Shown here one piece after another: positions 1 to 7,797 of a stretch of DNA of 42,760 bases (position 1 is its first letter; every line of letters begins with the position of its first letter). Origin of the DNA: Pseudomonadota bacterium (GTDB lineage Bacteria > Pseudomonadota > Alphaproteobacteria > Caulobacterales > Caulobacteraceae). The notes below the pieces were generated by a model, which was given only the letters and a program-made list of their open reading frames with translations, was not told the DNA's origin and ran no database searches. A program made the position numbers and the translations under genes. The stretch lies in the NCBI GenBank assembly GCA_023451375.1, contig JAEXZS010000014.1, positions 1 through 42,760 of the forward strand, in the 5' to 3' direction.

Positions 1-328
1 GGCTGACGGCGGCGGGCGTATAGACGACCGCCTCCATGCTGCGGATGACCGGCGCGGGTTCCGGCGCCGGCGGGCAGGGCAGGGCGGCGGCCAGCGGCAT
101 GACGCAGGCGGCGCACTTGGCCCCGACATGTTTATTGATCGGGCCGTCCATGCCGCCCGACTGGATCGTCTGGGGCCCTTCGGCCGAGCAGATGACCAGG
201 GGATGGCCGGGCTGAGACGCCGCCAGGGCCGCGAACGGCAGCAGGGCGCCGATGGCGAGCGCGAACACCGCCGCCAGGAAGGCGAGGGATCGGGCGGTCG
301 ACCAATTATCGGCCTGGGGGCGGGTCAC
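1..328 (-). CDS. DUF2946-like secreted/membrane protein, 3' end outside window
   Basis: The reading frame starts at a GTG (328-326), preceded by AAAGG about 8 bases upstream and by an in-frame TAA that closes off any longer start. It stays open to the window edge, so the C-terminus is missing. The N-terminus has a hydrophobic segment (roughly residues 11-35) that could be a signal peptide or membrane anchor. After it come the short blocks VICSAEG and CAACVMPLAA, giving a Cys, Cys-x-x-Cys pattern. This pattern resembles DUF2946 proteins, small membrane-associated proteins often found near metal or TonB genes. The function is unknown. It lies 49 bases downstream of pth on the same strand and may be transcribed with it. 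The family call rests on a motif-level resemblance. Confidence 0.6.
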   Translation of the reverse strand, partial: MTRPQADNWSTARSLAFLAAVFALAIGALLPFAALAASQPGHPLVICSAEGPQTIQSGGMDGPINKHVGAKCAACVMPLAAALPCPPAPEPAPVIRSMEAVVYTPAAVS

Positions 329-377
329 AGGACGCCTTTACGGCTATTGCGCTGAGGGCGAAAGGCGTCAGATGGTC

Positions 378-995
378 CTACTGTTCCCGCGCCGCCTGTC
401 GGGGGCTGAACTTGGGCGCGGGCGCCAGTCGCATGACCTCGCCCTGGTAGCGTTCGTCATCGCCGGCGACCGCGAAGGGCAGGGCGTCGGCGCAGGCCTG
501 CAACAGCGCATTTAGCCACGGCTGTTCGGCCTTGTGGAAGTCGCCTAGCACGTGCGGCATGACCAGGTGGCTTTCCCCGGGGTGGCCGATTCCCATGCGG
601 GCGCGGCGGAAATCGGCCCCCAGGTGGCTGATCAGACTGCGAATGCCGTTCTGGCCGGCCGCCCCGCCGCCGGTCTTCATGCGAAAACGACCGGGAGCCA
701 GGTCGATCTCGTCGTGAAAGACGATCACTTCCGACGGCTTGATCTTGTAGAAGCGCGCCGCTTCGCCGACGGCCCGGCCGCTCTCGTTCATATAGGTCTG
801 CGGCTTCATCAGCAGGACCTTGACCGGCCCATTCGTCGTCTCGACCTCGCCTTCGGAGACGATCGACTGGAACTTGGCGCGCTCGGCGCCGAACCGCCAG
901 CGGCGCGCGATCTCGTCGGCCGCCATGAAGCCGATGTTGTGCCGGTTCTTCTCGTACTTCGCGCCCGGATTGCCGAGCCCCGCGATGATGATCAT
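378..995 (-). CDS. pth: Peptidyl-tRNA hydrolase
   Basis: Pth cleaves the ester bond of peptidyl-tRNAs that drop off ribosomes and so recycles tRNA in the cytoplasm. The 205-residue product opens with the typical AGLGNPGAKYEKNRHNIGF block, which carries the substrate-binding Asn and the catalytic His. It also has KPQTYMNESG and FHDEIDLAPGRFR, whose Asp assists the catalytic His. The start chosen is the ATG at 995; a longer frame exists upstream but would run into mazF and has no family-like sequence. Length is normal for bacterial Pth. In related genomes pth usually follows rplY directly; here a toxin-antitoxin pair lies between them and mazF ends only 5 bases before pth starts. Confidence 0.97.
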   Translation of the reverse strand: MIIIAGLGNPGAKYEKNRHNIGFMAADEIARRWRFGAERAKFQSIVSEGEVETTNGPVKVLLMKPQTYMNESGRAVGEAARFYKIKPSEVIVFHDEIDLAPGRFRMKTGGGAAGQNGIRSLISHLGADFRRARMGIGHPGESHLVMPHVLGDFHKAEQPWLNALLQACADALPFAVAGDDERYQGEVMRLAPAPKFSPRQAAREQ

Positions 996-1000
996 GGCGC

Positions 1001-1327
1001 TCAGTCGCCCAGACCGAGCACGAACATCAAGCTGGAATCGAGTTCCTGGAGCTCGGTGTCTGTGAGTTGTCCAATGCGTTCGCGGCATCTGCGACGCGGC
1101 ACGGCCGTGACCTTGTCGGTCATCACGACGGAGGGACTGGTCAAGCCATTCTCGGTCGTCGGCGAGAGAGCCATCCTGAACGGGCCCGTCGTGGAGATGT
1201 CGGAGGTCAACGGGCAGATCAGCAGGCTCTCCGCCTCGAACAGCGCTTCGCTCTGGACCAGGACAGCGGGTCTCGGCTTGCCGTAGTCGCCTGACAGCAC
1301 GACGATCAGCAGGTCGCCTCGCTTCAT
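1001..1327 (-). CDS. mazF: MazF/PemK-family endoribonuclease toxin
   Basis: This 108-residue protein has the MazF/PemK layout: an N-terminal RGDLLIVVL strand, the KPRPAVLVQ block with the active-site Arg, CPLTSD in the middle and a later VVMTDKVTAV strand followed by IGQLT. MazF toxins cut mRNA or other RNA at short sequence motifs unless bound by their antitoxin. The ATG at 1327 overlaps the antitoxin stop as ATGA, the coupled arrangement expected for such pairs, and is preferred over an upstream ATG six codons earlier. All the key family blocks are present, so the toxin looks intact. Target specificity cannot be read from sequence. It lies in the same direction as pth and just upstream of it. 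Confidence 0.9.
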   Translation of the reverse strand: MKRGDLLIVVLSGDYGKPRPAVLVQSEALFEAESLLICPLTSDISTTGPFRMALSPTTENGLTSPSVVMTDKVTAVPRRRCRERIGQLTDTELQELDSSLMFVLGLGD

Positions 1328-1545
1328 TCGGGAAGGTTGGCCCACAATTCGGCCGTGTTCTCTTCCATATCGGCCAGGATCTGCGCGTCTTCTTCGGAGA
1401 CGTTGATGCGGTTCACGGCGTCGCGGATCTGTTCGCGCACGCTCGGCGCATCGAGATCGATCACCCAGCGCCGCACTTCCTTGTAGCCCCGCGCGCGCAT
1501 GTCGCCGGGGCCGGAATTCTCTGGAGAGGTTATCGCGCCGTCCAT
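1324..1545 (-). CDS. mazE: MazE-family antitoxin (DUF3018-like)
   Basis: This 73-residue acidic protein is followed by and overlaps a MazF-type toxin. Its RARGYKEVRRWVIDLDAPS segment resembles the DUF3018 group often annotated as MazE-family antitoxins, with an N-terminal DNA-binding half and a C-terminal half expected to wrap the toxin. The C-terminal half, rich in Glu and Asp with a WANL element, fits the toxin-binding role. Two starts are possible. The ATG at 1545 lies only six bases after a good -10 element, which would make the mRNA leaderless. The ATG at 1500 would leave a short leader but cut 15 residues. By family analogy it neutralises MazF and represses its own promoter. Confidence 0.82.
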   Translation of the reverse strand: MDGAITSPENSGPGDMRARGYKEVRRWVIDLDAPSVREQIRDAVNRINVSEEDAQILADMEENTAELWANLPE

Positions 1546-1551
1546 GAATGG

Positions 1552-1580
1552 AATTTAGGGCGCCTCGCCCTTCCGGTCAA
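1552..1580 (-). promoter_or_regulatory. Sigma-70 type promoter of mazEF, overlapping the rplY terminator
   Basis: Read on the minus strand: TTGACC at 1580-1575, a 17-base spacer, then TAAATT at 1557-1552. This matches the housekeeping consensus in sequence and spacing. The -35 lies inside the T-run of the rplY terminator. The predicted start of transcription falls on or next to the mazE ATG at 1545. Confidence 0.6.
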
Positions 1581-1613
1581 AGAAAAGCCCCGCCGCGGCG
1601 GCCCGGGCGGGGC
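1577..1613 (-). terminator. Rho-independent terminator of rplY
   Basis: On the minus strand an 8-bp GC stem (GCCCCGCC pairing with GGCGGGGC, at 1606-1613 and 1587-1594) is followed directly by TTTTCTTTGA. It lies 26 bases after the rplY stop and should separate rplY transcription from the mazEF-pth genes. Confidence 0.8.
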
Positions 1614-1638
1614 GTGATCTTCGTGAAGGGCGGGACGC

Positions 1639-2277
1639 TTAGTCTTCGCTCTTCTCTTCGGTCGCGGCCGGAGCGGCTTCGGCGTCCGCGGCTTCATCGG
1701 CGGCGGCCGACAGGGCGGCGGACGAGACCTTGATCGTGGCGATCACGAAGTCGCGGTCGGTGATGGTCGGCTCGGCGCCTTGCAGGTCGATGTCCGAGAT
1801 GCGGATGGTGTCGCCCATCTTGTGGTTCATCAGATCGACGACCAGCTCTTCCGGGATGCGGTCGGCGCGGACCGACACTTCCACGGCGTGGCGGACGATT
1901 TCCAGCGAACCGCCCTGACGGTTGAACGGCGCGTCCTCCTGGTTCTTGAAGTGAACCGGCACCTCGATCTTGATCGTGCCCTTCTCATCGACGCGCATCA
2001 GGTCGAAGTGGACCGGACGGTCCGACACGGGGTCGAACTGCACGTCCTTGGCGATGACCGGCTGGGTCTCGTCGCCGTACTTCAGCGTCACCAGGTGGCC
2101 CAGCAGCTTGCCGGTGTAGAGCGACTTCTTGAAGTCCTTCTCGTTCACCGAAATGGCCACCGGGGCCTTGTCGCCGCCGTACAGGACGCCAGGCACGGCG
2201 CCGGCGCGACGAACGGCGCGGGCGCCGCCGGTGCCGACGCCTTCACGGACGTCCACGTTCAGAATGATCTCGGCCAT
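1639..2277 (-). CDS. rplY: 50S ribosomal protein L25/CTC family
   Basis: L25 binds 5S rRNA in the large ribosomal subunit. The 212-residue product is the long CTC-type form: an N-terminal 5S-binding domain (about residues 1-95, including LYGGDKAPVAISVNEKDF), a second beta domain (about 100-190) and an acidic Ala/Glu-rich tail ending EEKSED. The ATG at 2277 gives the usual MAEIILNV start. The gene is followed by a strong terminator. In many alphaproteobacteria the next gene is pth; here mazEF intervenes. Confidence 0.97.
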   Translation of the reverse strand: MAEIILNVDVREGVGTGGARAVRRAGAVPGVLYGGDKAPVAISVNEKDFKKSLYTGKLLGHLVTLKYGDETQPVIAKDVQFDPVSDRPVHFDLMRVDEKGTIKIEVPVHFKNQEDAPFNRQGGSLEIVRHAVEVSVRADRIPEELVVDLMNHKMGDTIRISDIDLQGAEPTITDRDFVIATIKVSSAALSAAADEAADAEAAPAATEEKSED

Positions 2278-2366
2278 CTGGCTGCCTCAACAAACAACGG
2301 AATCGCCGCGCTGACGAAAGGGCCCGCGCGGCGGGGGGCATGAACCCTCGAATTCAAGAGCGCGGG

Positions 2367-2395
2367 CTATTACACGCATCGGGCCGGGGGCGCAA
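2367..2395 (-). promoter_or_regulatory. Possible promoter of rplY
   Basis: On the minus strand TTGCGC (2395-2390), a 17-base spacer and TAATAG (2372-2367) lie about 90 bases before the rplY start. Spacing is ideal but the -10 match is only moderate, so this is a weak call. Confidence 0.33.
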
Positions 2396-2412
2396 CCGCC
2401 TATGGCCGCGTT

Positions 2413-4692
2413 TCAGGCCGCGCGCGCGTGGGTGTCAAGAATCGCCGCCGGATCGGCCACGATGGCCAGCAACTCCGCGGCATTGAACGGCTTGGCCAGA
2501 TGCCGGTCCGCGCCCGCCGCGCGTCCGGCGGCGATGTGCTCGGGCATGGCGTTGGCGGTCAGCATGATCAGCGGCGTGCGCGACAGGCCCAAGGCGGTCT
2601 CGTGCAGGCGAATCTCGTGCGTGGCGGTCAGGCCGTCCATCACGGGCATCTGCATGTCCATGAGGACCAGGTCGAAGTCTTGCTGGCGGAAGGCCTCCAC
2701 CGCCTGGGCGCCGTTCTCGACCAGGACGATCTCGACCGGGGCCTGGGCCAGGATCAGTTCGATCACCCGGCGGTTGGTGGGGTGGTCGTCGGCGGCCAGC
2801 ACCCGGATCGACCGCGCGATCACCGGTTCGGCCTCGTCCGCCCGCGCGCCGGGCGCCTCGCAGCGGTTCAGCGGCAGGGTGAGGATGAAGGAGGACCCGC
2901 CGCCTGGTTCGCTTTCGCAATCCAGGTCGCCGCCCATCATCTCGGCCAGCTGGCGGCAGATCGACAGGCCCAAGCCCGATCCGCCGAACTTGCGGGTGAT
3001 GCCGCCATCGGCCTGTTCGAAGCGCCGGAAGAGACGCGCGCGCGTCTGGGCGTCGAAGCCTATGCCTGTGTCCTCGACGGCGAAACGCAGCGTCGGGACC
3101 TCGCCGCGATCGGGTCCGCGCTGGACCGTGACGCTGACGAAGCCCTGATGGGTAAACTTGATGGCGTTGGAGATCAGGTTGGTCAGCACCTGCTTCAGGC
3201 GCACCGCGTCGCCGCGCACCCAAAGATCCTCTTCCAGGTCGATGTCGACGTGGAAGTCCAGATGCTTCTGGCGGGCGTTCTCGGCGTAGAGCTGCGCCGC
3301 CTCGCGGACCGCCGCCGACAGATGATAGGCGTCTTCCGTCAGCTCCAGCTTGCCGGATTCCACCCGCGCCAGGTCCAGGATGTCGCCCAGCACCGTCTGC
3401 AGCGTGCGGCCCGACGACTGGATCAGGTCCAGCATCTCGCGCTGTTCGGCGGTCATGTCGGTCTTGGACAGGGCCTGGGTCAGGCCGATCACACCGTTCA
3501 GAGGGGTGCGGATCTCGTGGCTCATATTGGCCAGGAACTGGCTCTTGGCGACATTGGCCGCCTCGGCGGCGTCGCGGGCCTCAGACAAATCCTGAGCGTC
3601 ACGCTTCAGGTCGGTGATGTCGTTGGTGACGGTGACCACGCCGCCTTCCGCCGTGCGGCGGTCCTGCACCCGCAGCCAGCGGTCGCCGTGGACGCGCTGC
3701 TCCAGGGTGGCCGAAAGCTGGCGTCGGGCGGCCAGCCGTTCCTCGATCCATTCGGCTTCGCGTCCGACGGCTTCGTCGTATCGACCTTCGCTGATGCCGA
3801 TCTGGAGGATGCTGCGGAACGACAAGCCGACCGCCAGATGCGCCTGCAGTTCGGGGTTCACCTCGGCGTAGCGGGCGTTCCACAGCACCAGCCGGTCGTT
3901 CTCGTCGAAGAAGGCCAGGCCGTCCGGCATGGCGTCCACCGCCTCGCGCAACTGCTTCAGGGCGCCCGAGCGCGACAGATGGTTCATCCACGCCGCCAGC
4001 CCGACCGCCCAGCCGATGACGACCACGGCGGCGAAGGTCAGGGTGTTGACCACTTCCGGCGCCAGGCCGGCTTCGTAGGCCCGAGAGGCCGGGGTCAGCG
4101 ACACGGCGGAAAGGCCCAGCAGATGCAGGGCCAGTATGGCGGCGGCGTCCGTCAGGGCCAGGATCGCCATGCTGCGCGCGGGGCCGCGCCGATAGAGGTA
4201 GCCTCCGCCCGCCGCCAGGGCGATGCCGACGAAGATGGAAAGTGCGACCAGGCCCGGATGCCACTCCAGCGTCGCCGGAGTCCTGAGGCCGAGGAGCCCG
4301 ACATAATGCATGGCGGCGACGCCCAGCAGGCCTACCGCCCCGCCGATCGCCTTCATGCGCCGGGTGTCTTCCCGGAATGAGATGGCGATGGCCAGGGCCA
4401 GGGAGCAGGCGGCGATCAGGAAGGACGCCAGCGTCAGCGTGACGTCATAGGTCACCGGCGCCTCGACGCTGGCGACATAGCTCTGCATGACCAGGCAGTG
4501 GGTGGTCCAGACCGATCCGACAGCGGTCACCGCCGCCAGCAGGCCCGGACGGCGACCACGGATTCCGCCCCAGGTCCAGGCCCGGTTCATCAGCCAGAAG
4601 GCGGCGCTCAGGCCCACGACGCAGATGGTCGCCGCCAAGGCGATCAGGCGCCAGTCGTGGCCGTGGCTCAAGCTCTCGATGAACCGATGCAC
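2413..4692 (-). CDS. MHYT-domain hybrid sensor histidine kinase/response regulator
   Basis: A membrane sensor that autophosphorylates a His and passes phosphate to its own receiver domain. Starting at GTG 4692 (AAGGGGG four bases upstream) it has 759 residues. The N-terminal seven-helix MHYT membrane domain (about 10-240) has TTHCLVMQ, AMHYVGL and ALHLLGLS; MHYT domains are proposed to sense oxygen, CO or NO through bound metal. Next come a PAS region (about 245-365), a HisKA domain with NMSHEIRTPLNG, a HATPase domain with N box NLISNAIKF and glycine boxes DTGIGF and GSGLGLSI, and a receiver with LVLMDMQMPVMDG and LAKPF. A longer ATG start at 4800 is possible but the extra residues are low quality and would overlap a Pho-box-like site. 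The downstream partner is unknown. It is divergent from phoR. Confidence 0.88.
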   Translation of the reverse strand: MHRFIESLSHGHDWRLIALAATICVVGLSAAFWLMNRAWTWGGIRGRRPGLLAAVTAVGSVWTTHCLVMQSYVASVEAPVTYDVTLTLASFLIAACSLALAIAISFREDTRRMKAIGGAVGLLGVAAMHYVGLLGLRTPATLEWHPGLVALSIFVGIALAAGGGYLYRRGPARSMAILALTDAAAILALHLLGLSAVSLTPASRAYEAGLAPEVVNTLTFAAVVVIGWAVGLAAWMNHLSRSGALKQLREAVDAMPDGLAFFDENDRLVLWNARYAEVNPELQAHLAVGLSFRSILQIGISEGRYDEAVGREAEWIEERLAARRQLSATLEQRVHGDRWLRVQDRRTAEGGVVTVTNDITDLKRDAQDLSEARDAAEAANVAKSQFLANMSHEIRTPLNGVIGLTQALSKTDMTAEQREMLDLIQSSGRTLQTVLGDILDLARVESGKLELTEDAYHLSAAVREAAQLYAENARQKHLDFHVDIDLEEDLWVRGDAVRLKQVLTNLISNAIKFTHQGFVSVTVQRGPDRGEVPTLRFAVEDTGIGFDAQTRARLFRRFEQADGGITRKFGGSGLGLSICRQLAEMMGGDLDCESEPGGGSSFILTLPLNRCEAPGARADEAEPVIARSIRVLAADDHPTNRRVIELILAQAPVEIVLVENGAQAVEAFRQQDFDLVLMDMQMPVMDGLTATHEIRLHETALGLSRTPLIMLTANAMPEHIAAGRAAGADRHLAKPFNAAELLAIVADPAAILDTHARAA

Positions 4693-4769
4693 GTCGCCCC
4701 CTTCCCGAACCTGAAGCTTGACCGAAAGTCCTAAATAAAAGGTGCGAAGCCGAGGTTTACGCGCGCAAC

Positions 4770-4787
4770 CTGTCGGCGCGCCGTCAT
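4770..4787 (+). promoter_or_regulatory. Pho-box-like site upstream of phoR
   Basis: CTGTCGG, four bases, then CCGTCAT: two half-sites 11 bases apart, matching the CTGTCAT-N4-CTGTCAT pattern bound by PhoB at 11 of 14 positions. It lies in the intergenic region between the MHYT kinase and phoR. A PhoB-dependent start about 20-25 bases downstream favours the later phoR start codons over the ATG at 4803. Confidence 0.5.
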
Positions 4788-4844
4788 AAAATCCGTGCAA
4801 GGATGGCGATCCCCTCGGTCCGCCTTCGAGAATCGCCCCGTCCC

Positions 4845-6251
4845 ATGCCGTATGAGGTCTCGCCTTCGCCCGTCGCGCCGATGTCGACGTCCCGGCTTTG
4901 GACGATCGGCGCCACGGTTGCGATCGCGGTCGCGGTGATGGTCGGGCTGGCGGTGGCGCACCCGGAGCTGGCGAACTGGCTCATCGGCGGGGCGGTGCTG
5001 ATCGCGGGTTCGGCCTGGCTGCTCAACGCGCCGGACCGGGCCGCGGAAGCCAAGGCGGCGCACACGGATGCGAGGGTGGACGCCGCGCCGACGGGCGCCT
5101 CCGCTGATCTGCTGGACAAGGTGTTCGAGGCGCTGGAGGACCCCGTGCTGATCGTCAGCGGCGACGAGCCGGACGACATCGCCGGCCGCCGCATCGTCCT
5201 GGCCAATGCGGCGGCGCGCGAGCTGCTGCGAGTCCAGCGCCAGGGCGGTCTGCTGGTCCAGGTCATTCGCGAGCCGGGCGTGCTGGAGGCGGTGGACGAG
5301 GCGCTGTTCGGCGGCGTGTCCCGATCCACCGATTTCACCACGGGCGGGCAGAGGGACCGGCGCTGGCGAGCCTGGACGCGTCCGCTGGAGCGGGGCGGCA
5401 TCCCGATGGCCCTGGTGGTGCTGCGCGACGAGACCGACGTGCGGCGCATGGAGATGATGCGCGTCGATTTCCTGGCCAACGCCAGCCACGAACTGCGCAC
5501 CCCGCTGGCCTCGCTGAGTGGCTTCATCGAGACGCTGAAGGGCCATGCGCGCGAGGATGTGGTGGCCCGCGATCGCTTCCTCGACATCATGGCGGCGCAG
5601 GCGGATCGCATGGGCCGGCTGGTCGCCGACCTGCTGTCGCTGAGTCGGATCGAACTGAACGAGCATATCCCGCCGTCGGGTCGGGTCGATCTGGATCGGG
5701 CGGCGGCGGATGTCGTCGACGCCGTCAGCGTCATCGTTCAGGAAAAGGACGTCACCGTCGTGCTGGACCGCGGCGAGGCGCGCGCCTCGGTGAACGGCGA
5801 TCGGGATGAGATCGTCCAGGTGGTGCAAAACCTGCTCGACAACGCCGTGAAATATTCGGCCAAGGGCGGGACGGTCGAGGTCACGGTGCGCGCCGACCTG
5901 TCGTTCGACGACGCCTGGGCGTCACGCATGTCGGGCGCCACCCGTCTGCCGCTGGTGACGCCGGACCGGGCCAGCGGCGTCCTGTACGCGGCCGTCACCG
6001 TGCGGGACCACGGGCCGGGCATGGCGCGCGAGCATCTGCCGCGCCTGACCGAGCGCTTCTACCGCGTCGAGGGGCAGAAGAGCGGCGAACGGCAAGGCAC
6101 CGGCCTGGGCCTAGCCATCGTCAAACACATCATGAATCGCCACCAGGGCGGGCTGGTGGTGGAGAGCGCGCCGGGCCTCGGCGCGGCCTTCACCGCCTGG
6201 TTTCCGATGGTCGTCGAGCGGCGCGGAGATCGTCCGGGTCCGGCGTTGTAA
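4845..6251 (+). CDS. phoR: Phosphate regulon sensor histidine kinase
   Basis: PhoR is the inner-membrane kinase that phosphorylates PhoB under phosphate limitation. The N-terminal hydrophobic part forms two membrane helices (about residues 15-58), followed by a charged region and a PAS-like domain. Then come a HisKA domain with NASHELRTPLAS (His near residue 217) and a HATPase domain with NLLDNAVKYS, VRDHGPGM and GTGLGLAIVKHI. The start is uncertain: ATG 4803 is the longest, but the Pho-box-like site ends 16 bases before it, so ATG 4845 was chosen; ATG 4881 is also possible. The identity is supported by position, immediately upstream of pstCAB-phoU-phoB, as in Caulobacter. Confidence 0.9.
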   Translation: MPYEVSPSPVAPMSTSRLWTIGATVAIAVAVMVGLAVAHPELANWLIGGAVLIAGSAWLLNAPDRAAEAKAAHTDARVDAAPTGASADLLDKVFEALEDPVLIVSGDEPDDIAGRRIVLANAAARELLRVQRQGGLLVQVIREPGVLEAVDEALFGGVSRSTDFTTGGQRDRRWRAWTRPLERGGIPMALVVLRDETDVRRMEMMRVDFLANASHELRTPLASLSGFIETLKGHAREDVVARDRFLDIMAAQADRMGRLVADLLSLSRIELNEHIPPSGRVDLDRAAADVVDAVSVIVQEKDVTVVLDRGEARASVNGDRDEIVQVVQNLLDNAVKYSAKGGTVEVTVRADLSFDDAWASRMSGATRLPLVTPDRASGVLYAAVTVRDHGPGMAREHLPRLTERFYRVEGQKSGERQGTGLGLAIVKHIMNRHQGGLVVESAPGLGAAFTAWFPMVVERRGDRPGPAL

Positions 6252-6256
6252 TCGAA

Positions 6257-6274
6257 CTGTCATCGACCCGTCTT
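6257..6274 (+). promoter_or_regulatory. Pho-box-like site upstream of pstC
   Basis: CTGTCAT, four bases, then CCGTCTT: a perfect first half-site and a 5-of-7 second half-site 11 bases apart. It lies 6 bases after the phoR stop and 92 bases before pstC, where PhoB activation of the transporter operon would be expected. Confidence 0.5.
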
Positions 6275-6366
6275 ATTCCGCTGACCATTCGCGGGCAGAA
6301 GTCCCGCCGAGTTGAACCCGGAGCGCCGGGCGTCTCTTCGATTCGCACGCTTCGGTCGGGCCCCGA

Positions 6367-7797
6367 ATGATCTGGATTTATCTGCTGATCCTCGTCGCGT
6401 TGGCGACGGCCGCCTATTTCGGCGGTCGGGCGCTGGCCCGTCGTCGTTTCGAAGGCGCGCGGTCGCACTCGCGTCCCGGTCAGCACGGGGCCTATGCGCT
6501 GATCTGGGTGGCCGCGCCGGCCCTGCTGGTGCTGATCCTTGGCGGCGTCTTCGCCGCGCCGCTGGAGCGCCAGCTGACCGCCGCCGGCACGCCCGAGGCG
6601 GTCGCGGCGCTTGAGCCGTTCCGCCGTGAGGCCTTCTTCGCCGACGCGCACCGCGTCGGCCGCGGCGAACCGGCCGCGCAGATCTGGGAGCGCCCGTTGG
6701 CGGAACAGCTGCCGGTCGAGGCGCGCCGGATGGTCCGCATCGAACGCACCCTGCAGTGGGGCTCCGGCGTCGCCGCCCTGCTGGCCGCCGTGCTGGGCGG
6801 CCTGTTCGCCGCCACCCAGATTCGTCCGAACACTCGCGCGCGCAATCGTGTCGAAGGCTGGGTCTGGGGCGCGCTGTTCGTCTGCTCCGCTGTCGCCGTG
6901 CTGACCACCCTGGGCATCATCGCCTCGCTGGCCTTCGATTCCTTCCGCTTCTTCCAGCACGTGCCGGTCACCGAGTTCCTGTTCGGAACCCAGTGGAGCC
7001 CGCAGGTCGCCATTCGCGCGGACCAGGTGGGTTCGTCCGGCGCCTTCGGGGCGGTGCCGCTGTTCGCCGGCACCCTGCTGATCATGGTCATCGCCATGCT
7101 GGTCGCCGCGCCCATCGGCCTGATGTCGGCCATCTATCTGTCGGAGTACGCCGGCCCCACGGCGCGCGCGGTGATCAAGCCGGTGCTGGAGGTCCTCGCC
7201 GGGGTGCCGACCGTGGTCTACGGCTTCTTCGCCGCCCTGACCGTGGGCCCGACGCTGCGCGTCTTCTTCAATGAGATCGGCCTGTTCCTGATCGGCGGTC
7301 CGCTGGACGGCGTGGGGCAGTACTTGGCCCTGGTTCAGAACCAGATGGCGCTGACCGCCGGCGCGGTGATGGGCATCATGCTGATCCCCTTCGTTTCGTC
7401 GCTGTCGGACGACATCATGAACGCCGTGCCGCAGAGCCTGCGTGACGGCTCCTTCGCCATGGGCGCGACCAAGTCCGAGACGGTCAAGCGCGTCCTGCTG
7501 CCCGCCGCCCTGCCGGGCATCGCCGGCGCCCTGCTGCTGGCCGTGTCGCGCGCCATCGGCGAGACCATGATCGTGACCATGGCCGCGGGCCTGGCCGCCA
7601 ACCTGACCTTCAATCCGCTGGACACGGTGACGACCGTGACGGTGCAGATCGTCACCCTGCTGACCGGCGACCAGGAGTTCAACAGCGCCAAGACCCTGTC
7701 GGCGTTCGGCCTGGGCCTGACCCTGTTCCTGGTCACCCTGATGCTGAACATCGTCGCCCAGCGCATCGTCCAGACCTATCGAGAGCAGTATGACTGA
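6367..7797 (+). CDS. pstC: Phosphate ABC transporter permease PstC
   Basis: PstC is one of two inner-membrane permeases of the high-affinity phosphate importer. The 476-residue protein is longer than E. coli PstC because of an extra N-terminal membrane segment and loop (about residues 1-175), an extension seen in many proteobacterial PstC proteins. The C-terminal part is the BPD-type permease core with LSEYAG, VLAGVPTVVYGFFA and the EAA-loop region VPQSLRDGSFAMGATKSET, which contacts the ATPase. It overlaps pstA by 8 bases, so translation is likely coupled. No pstS gene for the binding protein is in this cluster. Confidence 0.96.
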   Translation: MIWIYLLILVALATAAYFGGRALARRRFEGARSHSRPGQHGAYALIWVAAPALLVLILGGVFAAPLERQLTAAGTPEAVAALEPFRREAFFADAHRVGRGEPAAQIWERPLAEQLPVEARRMVRIERTLQWGSGVAALLAAVLGGLFAATQIRPNTRARNRVEGWVWGALFVCSAVAVLTTLGIIASLAFDSFRFFQHVPVTEFLFGTQWSPQVAIRADQVGSSGAFGAVPLFAGTLLIMVIAMLVAAPIGLMSAIYLSEYAGPTARAVIKPVLEVLAGVPTVVYGFFAALTVGPTLRVFFNEIGLFLIGGPLDGVGQYLALVQNQMALTAGAVMGIMLIPFVSSLSDDIMNAVPQSLRDGSFAMGATKSETVKRVLLPAALPGIAGALLLAVSRAIGETMIVTMAAGLAANLTFNPLDTVTTVTVQIVTLLTGDQEFNSAKTLSAFGLGLTLFLVTLMLNIVAQRIVQTYREQYD

